Notes under the pieces: model-generated | The model's database searches: none | What the model saw: only the letters and a program-made list of their open reading frames with translations | Told to the model about the DNA's origin: nothing | Position numbers and translations under genes: made by a program | Shown: one piece after another, positions 7,931 through 16,885 of the stretch | Layout of the letters: the number at the start of each line of letters is the position of its first letter | Position numbering within the stretch: position 1 is the first letter of the stretch | Assembly: GCF_020686945.1 (NCBI RefSeq) | Contig: NZ_JAJEPR010000027.1 | Coordinates: forward strand, 1-41,322 | Reading direction: 5' to 3' | Length of the DNA: 41,322 nt | Origin: Limivivens faecihominis | Lineage (GTDB): Bacteria > Bacillota > Clostridia > Lachnospirales > Lachnospiraceae

Positions 7931-7959
7931 TTGCCCCCACCACTATCCTATGATAGAAT
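7931..7959 (+). promoter_or_regulatory. Candidate promoter of the pyr operon
   Basis: TTGCCC (7931-7936), 17-bp spacer, TAGAAT (7954-7959), about 60 nt upstream of pyrC. No PyrR-type attenuator hairpin is visible in the short leader. Confidence 0.5.
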
Positions 7960-8017
7960 AAATTCAGAGCAAAAAAATCTGTAGTACGAGACATTGCTAT
8001 AAGAGTGGGAGGATGTA

Positions 8018-9337
8018 GTGTATATGGATATTTTGATCAAAGGCGGCCGTCTTCTGGATCCGGTAAATGAGCGCGATGGTCTTTATGACCTGTGGATTCG
8101 TGACGGCAAAATTTGGAAAGTAAAGGAACAGAATACGGATAAGGAAGAGTCGGATGCTTCCGGAGAAGACTGCAGGGTCGTGGATGCTTCCGGCTGTTAT
8201 GTGATGCCGGGACTCATCGATCTGCATGTACATCTCCGTGACCCCGGCTTTACCTATAAAGAGACCGTGGATACGGGAGCTGAGGCAGCAGCCCACGGCG
8301 GCTTCACGACGATTGTGGCCATGCCCAACACGAAACCGGTCATGGACGAAGGCCACCGGGTCTCCTATGTACACAATAAGGCGAAAATGCTGGGCCTCAT
8401 CAACGTGCTTCAGGCCGGAGCCGTGACAAAAGGCATGAGAGGCGAGGAACTTTCTGACATTGAGAGTATGGTAAAAGCCGGTTCCCCCGCCATCAGCGAG
8501 GACGGCAAATCCGTCATGAACTCCGGACTTTACCGGAAGGCTATGAAGATCGCCAAATCTCTGAACATTCCGGTGCTGGCCCACTGTGAGGATATCAACA
8601 TGGTGGAAGGAGGCGTGGTGAACGCAGATAAAGACATGGCAGCCAAGGGCTGGAAGGGCATCACCAATGCGGTGGAGGATGTGATTGTGGCCCGAGACAT
8701 TCTGCTGGCAAAAGAGACAGGAGCGAGACTGCATCTCTGCCACTGCTCCACGAAGGACAGCGTCCGCATGGTGAAAGCAGCCAAACTCGACGGCGTGGAC
8801 GTTTCCGCCGAGGTCTGCCCCCATCACTTTACGCTGACCTCCGCAGATATTCCGGGAAATGACGCCAACTACAAGATGAACCCGCCTCTCCGTACGAAAG
8901 AGGATGTGGAAGCCTTAAAGCAGGGCCTTCACGACAATATCATGGATGTCATCGCGACGGACCATGCGCCCCACAGCGAGGAGGAGAAGCTCCGCACGAT
9001 GCAGAACGCACCCTTCGGTATCGTAGGTCTGGAGACCGCCGTTCCGCTGACCATCAGCGAACTGGTGCGCCCCGGCGTGATCACTCCGCTTCAGATGGCA
9101 GCCAAGATGAGCACCAATCCCGCCAGAATCTTAGGGATTGACAAAGGAAATCTGGCTGAGGGCAAGATCGCGGACGTGACCATCATCGATCCGGAAGTGG
9201 AATACACGATTGACAAGAATAAATTCCGTTCCATGGGAAAAAATACCCCCTTCCACGGAAGAAAAGTCTTCGGCGAGGTGGAAATGACCATCTGCGGCGG
9301 AAAAATCGTTTATGCCGCTGACCGGATGAAACAGTGA
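8018..9337 (+). CDS. pyrC: Dihydroorotase
   Basis: Third step of pyrimidine synthesis: reversible cyclisation of carbamoyl-aspartate to dihydroorotate, cytosolic. 439 residues, type I amidohydrolase fold. Metal motif DLHVHLRDPG (His about 70 and 72), MPNTKPVMD, HCED, AEVCPHH, and the C-terminal DHAPHS aspartate are all present. Start is ambiguous: GTG 8018 has GGGAGG 5 nt upstream, ATG 8024 is 11 nt away and gives the more usual MDILIKGG. It heads pyrC-pyrF-pyrK-pyrD; 24 bp to pyrF. Confidence 0.95.
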   Translation: MYMDILIKGGRLLDPVNERDGLYDLWIRDGKIWKVKEQNTDKEESDASGEDCRVVDASGCYVMPGLIDLHVHLRDPGFTYKETVDTGAEAAAHGGFTTIVAMPNTKPVMDEGHRVSYVHNKAKMLGLINVLQAGAVTKGMRGEELSDIESMVKAGSPAISEDGKSVMNSGLYRKAMKIAKSLNIPVLAHCEDINMVEGGVVNADKDMAAKGWKGITNAVEDVIVARDILLAKETGARLHLCHCSTKDSVRMVKAAKLDGVDVSAEVCPHHFTLTSADIPGNDANYKMNPPLRTKEDVEALKQGLHDNIMDVIATDHAPHSEEEKLRTMQNAPFGIVGLETAVPLTISELVRPGVITPLQMAAKMSTNPARILGIDKGNLAEGKIADVTIIDPEVEYTIDKNKFRSMGKNTPFHGRKVFGEVEMTICGGKIVYAADRMKQ

Positions 9338-9361
9338 ATAGAAGAATAAGGAGAAAGAACA

Positions 9362-10288
9362 ATGATTCAGAAACTCATCAGTAAAATCGAGAAAACCCAT
9401 GCACCCATCGTTGTCGGCCTGGATCCCATGCTGAATTACATTCCGAAACAGATTCAGGAAAAAGCCTTCAAAGAGTACGGCGAGACCTTAAAGGGAGCCG
9501 GAGAGGCCATCTGGCAGTACAACAAAGAGATCATAGACCATGTTTATGACCTGATCCCGGCGGTGAAACCGCAGATCGCCATGTACGAGCAGTTCGGTAT
9601 CGAAGGTCTCATCGCTTTCAAGAAGACCGTCGATTATTGTAAGGAAAAAGATCTGGTAGTCATCGGCGACGTCAAGAGAGGCGATATCGGCTCCACCTCC
9701 GCAGCTTACGCAGTAGGCCATCTGGGGAAAGTACAGGTGGGAAGCCAGAAATTTGCCGGTTTTGATGAGGATTTCGCTACCGTGAACCCCTATCTCGGAA
9801 CCGACGGCATCAAACCCTTCATCGACGTCTGCAAAGAGGAGAAAAAAGGTATTTTCGTACTGGTGAAGACCTCCAATCCCTCCAGCGGAGAGTTTCAGGA
9901 CCGTCTCATCGACGGCCGTCCCCTCTATGAGATCGTGGGCGAGCATGTCGCTGCCTGGGGCGAGGAATGCATGGGCGACAAATACAGCTATGTAGGAGCT
10001 GTTGTCGGCGCTACCTATCCGGAGCAGGGTAAAATCCTGAGAAAAATCATGCCGAAGGCCTTCATCCTGGTGCCGGGCTACGGCGCACAGGGCGGAAAAG
10101 GCAAGGATCTGGTTCATTTCTTCAATGAAGACGGACTGGGAGCCATTGTCAACTCTTCCCGCGGTATCATCGCCGCATGGAAGCAGGAGAAATATGCGAA
10201 GTATGGCGAGGCTGCTTTCGCAGAGGCCTCCAGAGCCGCTGTGGAAGATATGATCGCAGATATCGATGGCGCACTGAAAAACAGATAA
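9362..10288 (+). CDS. pyrF: Orotidine-5'-phosphate decarboxylase
   Basis: Last step to UMP: decarboxylates OMP. 308 residues, the longer subfamily 2 form. Catalytic segment GDVKRGDIGSTS with Lys about 105, early GLDP, and the phosphate-binding end VPGYGAQGG plus NSSRGI are visible. AGGAG precedes ATG. Second gene of the pyr cluster; a hairpin (10303-10338) separates it from pyrK. Confidence 0.95.
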   Translation: MIQKLISKIEKTHAPIVVGLDPMLNYIPKQIQEKAFKEYGETLKGAGEAIWQYNKEIIDHVYDLIPAVKPQIAMYEQFGIEGLIAFKKTVDYCKEKDLVVIGDVKRGDIGSTSAAYAVGHLGKVQVGSQKFAGFDEDFATVNPYLGTDGIKPFIDVCKEEKKGIFVLVKTSNPSSGEFQDRLIDGRPLYEIVGEHVAAWGEECMGDKYSYVGAVVGATYPEQGKILRKIMPKAFILVPGYGAQGGKGKDLVHFFNEDGLGAIVNSSRGIIAAWKQEKYAKYGEAAFAEASRAAVEDMIADIDGALKNR

Positions 10289-10302
10289 ATATAGAAAAAA
10301 GA

Positions 10303-10338
10303 AACTGCCAGTTGTGTTGAAAAATGCATCTGGCAGTT
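10303..10338 (+). other. Intercistronic hairpin between pyrF and pyrK
   Basis: AACTGCCAG (10303-10311) pairs perfectly with CTGGCAGTT (10330-10338) around an 18-nt loop. There is no U-run, so it is not a classical terminator; it may set mRNA stability or processing. Confidence 0.5.
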
Positions 10339-10360
10339 ATCAGAGTATGGAGAGAAAAAA

Positions 10361-11137
10361 GTGGCAAAATTTAAAGAATGTGCAAAAGTAGTGAGCCAGG
10401 AGCGGATCGGAACCGGGATCTTCAGCCTGTGGCTTCAGACCGAACAGGTGGCAGGAGAGGCGAAGCCGGGACAGTTTATCAATCTTTACTGTCAGGATGG
10501 CAGCCGTCTGCTCCCGAGACCCATCAGCATCTGTGAAGTAAATAAAGAAGAAAGACAGCTCCGGATCGTTTACCGCGTGGCCGGAAAAGGGACCGCAGAA
10601 TTTTCCGGTTATTCCAAAGGAGACGAGGTCGAGATACTTGGACCCCTGGGAAATGGCTTTCCGCTGGATCGGATGGAAGAAGGAAAGAAAGCCTTCCTCA
10701 TCGGCGGCGGCATCGGTATTCCGCCCATGCTGGAACTTTCCAGAGAACTCAAAGGAGAGAAGCAGATCATCCTGGGCTACCGCGATGAGCTTTTCCTCAA
10801 TGAGGAGCTTGCGAAAAACGGAACCGTTTATCTCGCTACCGAGGACGGAAGCGCCGGAACCAAAGGAAATGTGCTGGATGCAATCTGCGCGGAGGGCTTA
10901 AGTGCCGATGTGATCTATGCCTGCGGCCCCACCCCGATGCTTCGGGCGCTGAAAGCTTATGCAGAGGAAAAAGGCATCGAGTGCTGGCTTTCTCTTGAGG
11001 AGCGGATGGCCTGCGGCGTAGGAGCCTGTCTTGGCTGCGTCTGCAAGTCCAAAGAGGTGGACAGTCATTCCCACGTCCACAACAAGCGGGTATGTAAAGA
11101 CGGACCGGTATTCCTTTCAACGGAGGTGGAGTTATGA
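10361..11137 (+). CDS. pyrK: Dihydroorotate dehydrogenase B, electron transfer subunit
   Basis: 258 residues, FAD and [2Fe-2S] protein that passes electrons from dihydroorotate dehydrogenase PyrD to NAD+. FAD site RPISICEV, NAD-binding GGGIGIPPM and CGPTPML, and the C-terminal cluster ligands in ACGVGACLGCVC plus a distal Cys (KRVCKDGP) are all seen. Start is GTG behind GGAGAG. Its stop overlaps the pyrD start (ATGA), typical translational coupling of these two subunits. Confidence 0.95.
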   Translation: MAKFKECAKVVSQERIGTGIFSLWLQTEQVAGEAKPGQFINLYCQDGSRLLPRPISICEVNKEERQLRIVYRVAGKGTAEFSGYSKGDEVEILGPLGNGFPLDRMEEGKKAFLIGGGIGIPPMLELSRELKGEKQIILGYRDELFLNEELAKNGTVYLATEDGSAGTKGNVLDAICAEGLSADVIYACGPTPMLRALKAYAEEKGIECWLSLEERMACGVGACLGCVCKSKEVDSHSHVHNKRVCKDGPVFLSTEVEL

Positions 11138-12042
11138 TGACAGATATGCGCGTGAATATCGCCGGTGTGGAGCTGAAAAATCCGGTGATGACAGCCTCCG
11201 GAACCTTTGGATCCGGTGAAGAATACAGTGAATTTGTGGATCTCAACCGCCTGGGCGCCGTTGTGACGAAAGGCGTGGCAAACGTGCCCTGGCCGGGAAA
11301 CGCGACTCCGAGAGTGGCAGAGACTTACGGCGGCATGATGAACGCCATCGGCCTTCAGAACCCCGGCATCGACGTTTTCTGCAAGAGAGATATTCCCTTC
11401 CTTCAGAAATATGACACGAAGATCATCGTCAACGTCTGCGGTCATGCGCCGGAAGAATATCTGGCTGTGGTTGAACGGCTGGCAGAGGAAAAGATCGATA
11501 TGATGGAGATCAACATTTCCTGCCCCAACGTCAACGCGGGCTTCCTCGCTTTCGGCCAGGATCCGAAGCATGTGGAGGAGCTCACGGCCGAGATCAAAAA
11601 GATCGCAAAGCAGCCGGTAATCATGAAGCTGACCCCGAACGTAACGGATATCGCTGAGATCGCCCGGGCAGCAGAGGCAGGCGGAGCCGATGCGGTTTCC
11701 CTCATCAATACCCTCACCGGTATGAAGATCGATGTCAACCGCCGTACCTTCGCCCTGGCCAATAAGACCGGCGGCGTCTCCGGCCCGGCCGTTCACCCCA
11801 TCGCTGTGCGTATGGTCTACCAGGTGGCCAACGCCGTAAAGATCCCCGTCATCGGCATGGGCGGCGTCACCACCGCTGAGGATGCGCTGGAATTTATCCT
11901 TGCAGGAGCCACCGGCGTAGCCGTCGGAACCGCCAACTTTGTAAATCCCACGGCCACCATCGACGTCATCGACGGCATCCAGGCCTACATGGAGAAATAT
12001 GGAGTGAAAGATATCCATGAGCTGATCGGAGCGGTGAAATAA
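11134..12042 (+). CDS. pyrD: Dihydroorotate dehydrogenase B, catalytic subunit
   Basis: 302 residues, class 1B FMN enzyme oxidising dihydroorotate to orotate with PyrK. Active-site Cys is in NISCPNVNAG (about residue 130). FMN contacts are in TASGTFGSG, KLTPNVTDI, INTLTGM and GMGGV. GGAGGT precedes; start overlaps the pyrK stop. A terminator closes the operon, and pyrE is not next but about 8.2 kb downstream past an inserted-looking sugar locus. Confidence 0.95.
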   Translation: MMTDMRVNIAGVELKNPVMTASGTFGSGEEYSEFVDLNRLGAVVTKGVANVPWPGNATPRVAETYGGMMNAIGLQNPGIDVFCKRDIPFLQKYDTKIIVNVCGHAPEEYLAVVERLAEEKIDMMEINISCPNVNAGFLAFGQDPKHVEELTAEIKKIAKQPVIMKLTPNVTDIAEIARAAEAGGADAVSLINTLTGMKIDVNRRTFALANKTGGVSGPAVHPIAVRMVYQVANAVKIPVIGMGGVTTAEDALEFILAGATGVAVGTANFVNPTATIDVIDGIQAYMEKYGVKDIHELIGAVK

Positions 12043-12068
12043 AAATATTCTTTTCAAAAGCCTTATTA

Positions 12069-12109
12069 TAAAAAACCATGAATCCACAGACGGATTTGTG
12101 GTTTTTTTC
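12069..12109 (+). terminator. Terminator of pyrC-F-K-D
   Basis: AAAAAACCATGAATCC pairs with GGATTTGTGGTTTTTT around ACAGAC, ending in a T-run. Confidence 0.8.
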
Positions 12110-12177
12110 TTATAATAAACATTTGATTGTGATAAGATGAAGGGGTAATGATACAGAAAATAAAGGGAGTGAGCATA

Positions 12178-13620
12178 GTGTATAAACTTTTTTTGGTGGA
12201 TGATGAAATCTGGGTTATCAGAGGATTGATGAAAATGATTCCATGGGAAGAATTAGGTTTTGAGATTGTTTATACGACAACAGACAGTATTAGTGCGCTG
12301 GAAAAAATCGCACTGTTAAAACCGGATGCAGTGATCACGGACATCCGTATGGCATCCTTGAATGGTTTGGAATTATTAGAGCAGTCTTTGCATATGGGTA
12401 AAGAACGACCGGAGTTTATTTTAATCAGTGCGTATGAAGAATTTGAATATGCACATAAAGCTTTAAAACTCGGAGCATTTGATTATTTAATAAAGCCGTT
12501 AAAAAAAGCAGAATTAGTACAGGTTCTGGAAAAATTAAAATCTGCACTGGATCAGAAAAAAGGTGGAAAGAGCCGGGAACTGGAAGAGTTGCTTTTGGAA
12601 TATCACAGTGAGATCTGTGCAAAAGAAATCTGGTCGACAGATTTCCAGGATGGAAAGTTTCAAATTTTTTGCTGTGCCAGAAATTATTTTCATCTGAACC
12701 GAGTGATTGATGTATTTAAAGAACAATTAGAGTCTTCAGTGATTTTTCTTCAGGATAAGAATTTTTTGTATTATCTTTGTGCTGTGAAGGAGCAGGATTT
12801 GGCAGGTTTTTATTACAAAATGGAAAAAGCGGCGAATGAAGATATGGCTTTTCTGGGGGTAAGTGAATTGCTCTCTGCGAAGGATCCTATATATACTTAT
12901 GTCCAACAGGCTCAGAATAGCAGTCTGCAGTTTTTATTGGAAACACCCGATATTTTGAATTTTTACGATAAACAAAAGAGGCTATCTAAAAAAGATTCTG
13001 TTTATCATATGCTCAGAACAGAACTTTCTCTGGAAAAAGGAGAGAGTATTCTTTCTTTTTTGAAAGGGATTTTAGATTGGATTTGTAAAAATCACTATAC
13101 GGTGCAGGATCTGATAGGAATAGGAAATTATATTTGCATTAATCTGAACAGCCAGGAAATTGACTATTTCCAGCAATTCGGGTTGGAATCCATGACAGTT
13201 TTTATGGAAAAATATAAAAATGCAGAAGATTATGTTCATGATCTGGAAGATGGAGTGCGACAGGTATTTTCAGAGATCAGAGACAGTGGAGCCGATGCGG
13301 AAGATATAAGAAGATATGTCGATATGCATTATACAGAACAGATTTCTACGGGGGATGTGGCTCAGTATTTTCATATGGACCAAAATTATATCAGCCGCGT
13401 TTTCAAGAAAAAATTCAATAAAAATATAAAAGACTATATCACAGAGAAGAAGATGGAAAAAGCGAAATGGCTGCTGGAAAATACGGATTTGAAAATCTAT
13501 GAGGTGTCAGATGCCTCCGGATATACCGATTATTTTTATTTTACCAGAGTTTTCCGAAAATTAACGGGGATTACACCGACGGAATGGAGAGAAAATCAGC
13601 AGGATAAGGAGAAAAAATGA
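12178..13620 (+). CDS. YesN-type response regulator, AraC-family DNA-binding
   Basis: 480 residues. Receiver domain at about 1-125 with VDDE at 7-10, phospho-acceptor Asp55 in VITDIRM and DYLIKP. A long middle region follows, and an AraC double helix-turn-helix fills the last 100 residues (YFHMDQNYISRVFKKKF, then YTDYFYFTRVFRKLTGITP). Start is the GTG at 12178 giving MYKLFLVDDE, with AGGGAG upstream; an ATG 30 bp earlier is in frame but less like the family. Overlaps the kinase gene by 4 bp. It likely activates the downstream sugar operon. The gene is AT-richer than its flanks. Confidence 0.92.
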   Translation: MYKLFLVDDEIWVIRGLMKMIPWEELGFEIVYTTTDSISALEKIALLKPDAVITDIRMASLNGLELLEQSLHMGKERPEFILISAYEEFEYAHKALKLGAFDYLIKPLKKAELVQVLEKLKSALDQKKGGKSRELEELLLEYHSEICAKEIWSTDFQDGKFQIFCCARNYFHLNRVIDVFKEQLESSVIFLQDKNFLYYLCAVKEQDLAGFYYKMEKAANEDMAFLGVSELLSAKDPIYTYVQQAQNSSLQFLLETPDILNFYDKQKRLSKKDSVYHMLRTELSLEKGESILSFLKGILDWICKNHYTVQDLIGIGNYICINLNSQEIDYFQQFGLESMTVFMEKYKNAEDYVHDLEDGVRQVFSEIRDSGADAEDIRRYVDMHYTEQISTGDVAQYFHMDQNYISRVFKKKFNKNIKDYITEKKMEKAKWLLENTDLKIYEVSDASGYTDYFYFTRVFRKLTGITPTEWRENQQDKEKK

Positions 13621-15380
13621 GGAGAAGGAAGATAAGCTCTTTAAAAACGCAGATTGGTTATCTGATCTGTGTCGTTGTTCTGGGAATTATTTTGGCATGC
13701 GGGTATTCGGTTATTACCGTAATCCATTCCAATCAGGCCAAATATGATGCCTGGTGCGAGGAAAACTTGTTTGAAATTGAAAAAAGCTATATGGAAAAAT
13801 ACTATAAAATACGCAGTATCATGTCAGCCTGTGAATATAATGAAAATTTGCAGAGAATTTTAAGCGGTTCAGGAGCGTCTTCCTATGAAATCTTAACGCC
13901 AATCAATGATATGGAAACAAACCTTACTTATATGCTTTATAATTATTCCCTTCTGGACAGCGAACTGATGGACGTATATGTAAGAGATATGAACAACCGG
14001 CTTTATTATTATGCGCGGTATCAGAATGACAGCACGCTGATGGAATTTATCGAGGATAACAGTTTTGATAAAGACGGAAGCATCTCTGATATTTTTGAGT
14101 TGGGAAGTTCTCTGTGTTTTGCTATGACGGGGGAAATTCATAAATTTGAAAATGCAGGTCTGGGATATACCATATCAAAGGATAAGGTCATAGGGGCAAG
14201 TATTTTCACGGTAAAAGCTGATTTTTTGAGAAAGGAAATGGAGAAGATACAGGGGCATGGCTGCTCGGTCTATCTTTTGAATCAAAAAGGAGAAGTGATG
14301 CTGATGCCCGAAGGGCAGGAAATGCTCTGGGAGGATATTCGGCAAAACATCAGCAGCCTTGAAACAGCAGAAAATGGAATCCTTTCCATTCAGAAAAAAG
14401 GATATGCGATCAATATGAAGTCTATTGGCTCCAATGGCTGGAAGCTTCTTTTGGTATCACCGGAGAAAGAACGGATCTTTTATGAAAAAGATGGCTTTCG
14501 ATGGCTGGTTGTCTGGCTGGTCTTTCTGCTGTGTGTGTTTATGGTTGCCTTCCCGCTTCTGAAATCTCTCAATTCTTTTGTAAATAATTGTGTAAGGCAT
14601 ATGAAAGAGATAGGAGATGGAAATCTGGATGCCAAGCTGGAAAGAATGGATAAAAAAGAGTTTAACCAGATTACGGATGGACTGAATCATATGATGGAAA
14701 GCGTAAAACAACTAATGGATCGAAACATCCAGCTGACCACGGGGCTTTACAAAGAAGAAGCAGAAAAATCAAAAGCTATGCTTTTTGCATTGCAGAGTCA
14801 GATGAATCCACATTTTTTATATAATACAATTGAATGTATTCGAAATATAGGTGTTTGTTATGATGTGAAAGAGATAGAAGAACTATCTACAGCATTATCG
14901 GCAGTTTTGCGATATAGTCTCAGGCAGGAAAATGTGGTTACGATTGGGCAGGAACTGGAATGTATCAAACAGTTTGTGCTGATTCAAACAATTAGATTTG
15001 AAGATAAGTTTCAAGTTTATTATAAAGTACAGGAGAATTTGATGGATAGAAATATATTAAGACTTTCTTTACAACCGCTTGTAGAAAATGCAATGAAGCA
15101 TGGGCTTGAGGCAAAACAGGGAGAATGCATACTGATCATTCACATTTTTGAAAAAGATGAGTTTTTACATTTGCAGGTAGAGGACAACGGAGTTGGAATT
15201 CCTTATGAGAAACTAAAACGATTAAGGGAAGGAAAAGGAAAAGAGCAAAAATCAGTGGCTCTTTCAAATCTCAAGGATCGCCTAATGCTTTATTATGGAT
15301 CGGCAGCTGCATTAAATATGGAAAGTAAAGAAAATGAAGGTACCAAAATGGAAATTCTCATAGATATTCATGAAAAATAA
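13617..15380 (+). CDS. YesM-type sensor histidine kinase
   Basis: 587 residues. Transmembrane segment at about residues 9-32, an extracellular sensing region of about 255 residues, a second transmembrane segment near 291-310, then HAMP (GDGNLDAKL). The phospho-acceptor His is residue 399 in MNPHFLYNTIE, and the ATPase part has LQPLVENAMKHG and VEDNGVGIP. Start overlaps the stop of the regulator gene (ATGA), so they are a translationally coupled pair. Likely senses an extracellular sugar; ligand unknown. Confidence 0.93.
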   Translation: MRRRKISSLKTQIGYLICVVVLGIILACGYSVITVIHSNQAKYDAWCEENLFEIEKSYMEKYYKIRSIMSACEYNENLQRILSGSGASSYEILTPINDMETNLTYMLYNYSLLDSELMDVYVRDMNNRLYYYARYQNDSTLMEFIEDNSFDKDGSISDIFELGSSLCFAMTGEIHKFENAGLGYTISKDKVIGASIFTVKADFLRKEMEKIQGHGCSVYLLNQKGEVMLMPEGQEMLWEDIRQNISSLETAENGILSIQKKGYAINMKSIGSNGWKLLLVSPEKERIFYEKDGFRWLVVWLVFLLCVFMVAFPLLKSLNSFVNNCVRHMKEIGDGNLDAKLERMDKKEFNQITDGLNHMMESVKQLMDRNIQLTTGLYKEEAEKSKAMLFALQSQMNPHFLYNTIECIRNIGVCYDVKEIEELSTALSAVLRYSLRQENVVTIGQELECIKQFVLIQTIRFEDKFQVYYKVQENLMDRNILRLSLQPLVENAMKHGLEAKQGECILIIHIFEKDEFLHLQVEDNGVGIPYEKLKRLREGKGKEQKSVALSNLKDRLMLYYGSAAALNMESKENEGTKMEILIDIHEK

Positions 15381-15467
15381 GAAAAAGTCCATAGAGAGAA
15401 AGGAAAAAGCTGATCTTATCCATAAAGCAACAAGGAATATGAAATAGGAAAATTACAAGTAATCCCG

Positions 15468-15473
15468 TATAAT
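15468..15473 (+). promoter_or_regulatory. -10 element upstream of the sugar-transport operon
   Basis: TATAAT at 15468-15473, 41 bp before the binding-protein ATG, without a recognisable -35. A poor -35 fits activation by the adjacent YesN-type regulator. Confidence 0.4.
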
Positions 15474-15514
15474 GAGTTCATCAGATAAATTCCAAGATAA
15501 AGGAGGAAACGAGA

Positions 15515-16804
15515 ATGAGAAGAAACTGGGGAAAAAAGGTACTGATGAGTGGACTGGTAGCTTCTATGCTTTGCGGTTTGGCAGGACCGCTGAATGTATC
15601 AGCAGATGATGTTACGACTGTTGAATATCTGTTCTGGGGGAATCAGTCAGAAATCAATACGATTATGGGGACAATTGATGCATTTAACAAGTCTCATACC
15701 GATATTCAGGTAAAGGGAACAGGTATTGATCCAAGCGTTTATCTTCAGAAACTGAGTGCGTATGCTTCATCCAATACACTTCCGGATATTGTACAGGTTG
15801 CAGTGGATTACGGTGATGAGTATACAAAAAAAGGAATGTTTGAACCACTGGACGGAATGATCGAGAATGCTGGATTAAAAGACTTGGTTGAAGATAATTT
15901 GTGGGAAGGGTTATCTTATGAAGATCAGATTTATGCAGTTCCGCTTCAGGCATCCGCTTGTGTGATGGTAGGAAATAAAAAGCTTTTTGAGGAAGCTGGA
16001 CTGGAATTTCCTACAGAATCATGGACGGAAGAAGAGTTTCGTGATGCGGCAGTCAAGATGACGGATGAATCAAAAGGACAGTATGGAGTTATGCTTGGCG
16101 CTGGTGTTATAGATTGGGGAAGAGCTATTTACGGAAATGGCGAGACACAGATCTATGACTGGAATGCAAAGAAAATGCAGGCCACGGACAACGATGCCTT
16201 ATATCATATCTGGGATTTGTGGATAAATGATCTGATGTTGAACGAGAAAGCCGCACCGGCAGTTTTGAACAGTAAAGATATCGGCGGTGGTTTTGAAACC
16301 GGAAAGTACGGAATGGCGCTTATCGGATTCTGGGATATTGCTGAAATTCATAAGGTTGTACAGGATTCCTTTGAATGGGATCTGATTCCGCTTCCGACTA
16401 ATGAAACCTATGGTCAGTGGAGAACGCAGATGTATGCAAATGCACTTTCTATTTCAGCCAACAGTGAAAAGAAAGATGCTGCTTTTGAGTATATCAAATG
16501 GACACTGGAAAACCGAGATATCCAGACAAATTCTGTTTCACTGCCGGTTAATAAAGAAATATCCGGAGACACTGAGTTCCTGAATGAATTTGCAGACGGT
16601 GCAAAACACTTCAATAAGCAGCTTGCCCTTGATGCTCTGGCAAACAGTGTAACCTGGAGAAATACAGGAACCGTTGCGGAGATCAATAATAATGTTATCA
16701 AACCTGAAATTGAGCGCCTGATCTTAAAACCGGATTCTACAGACCTGAAAACCGTGCTTGAAAATATACAGACAGATGGTCAGAAGATTTTTGACGCAGA
16801 ATGA
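15515..16804 (+). CDS. ABC sugar transporter, extracellular solute-binding protein
   Basis: 429 residues, family 1 solute-binding protein for oligosaccharides. Signal peptide: RRNWGKK then LMSGLVASMLCGLAG, with a plausible signal peptidase I site at VSA-DD. A Cys lies in the hydrophobic stretch but the preceding SML is not a standard lipobox, so the anchor is unclear. The mature part begins VEYLFWGNQSE and contains DIVQVAVDY and the hinge segments typical of the family. AAGGAGG precedes ATG. Two permeases and a GH43 enzyme follow. Confidence 0.92.
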   Translation: MRRNWGKKVLMSGLVASMLCGLAGPLNVSADDVTTVEYLFWGNQSEINTIMGTIDAFNKSHTDIQVKGTGIDPSVYLQKLSAYASSNTLPDIVQVAVDYGDEYTKKGMFEPLDGMIENAGLKDLVEDNLWEGLSYEDQIYAVPLQASACVMVGNKKLFEEAGLEFPTESWTEEEFRDAAVKMTDESKGQYGVMLGAGVIDWGRAIYGNGETQIYDWNAKKMQATDNDALYHIWDLWINDLMLNEKAAPAVLNSKDIGGGFETGKYGMALIGFWDIAEIHKVVQDSFEWDLIPLPTNETYGQWRTQMYANALSISANSEKKDAAFEYIKWTLENRDIQTNSVSLPVNKEISGDTEFLNEFADGAKHFNKQLALDALANSVTWRNTGTVAEINNNVIKPEIERLILKPDSTDLKTVLENIQTDGQKIFDAE

Positions 16805-16829
16805 TAGAATAACAGCGAAAAAGAGGAAA

Positions 16830-16862
16830 GACAGGGAAGGGTGGATGAGATCCTTCCCTGTC
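16830..16862 (+). other. Strong intercistronic hairpin after the binding-protein gene
   Basis: GACAGGGAAGG (16830-16840) pairs perfectly over 11 bp with CCTTCCCTGTC (16852-16862). No U-run follows (TTGCTAAA). Such hairpins after binding-protein genes commonly stabilise the upstream mRNA and lower permease expression; that role is inferred here. Confidence 0.65.
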
Positions 16863-16885
16863 TTGCTAAAACAGGAGTTGATACT

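Noticed and set aside
8018..8030. PyrR attenuator ahead of pyrC
   Set aside because: No antiterminator/terminator pair or PyrR-binding loop could be seen between 7960 and 8017.
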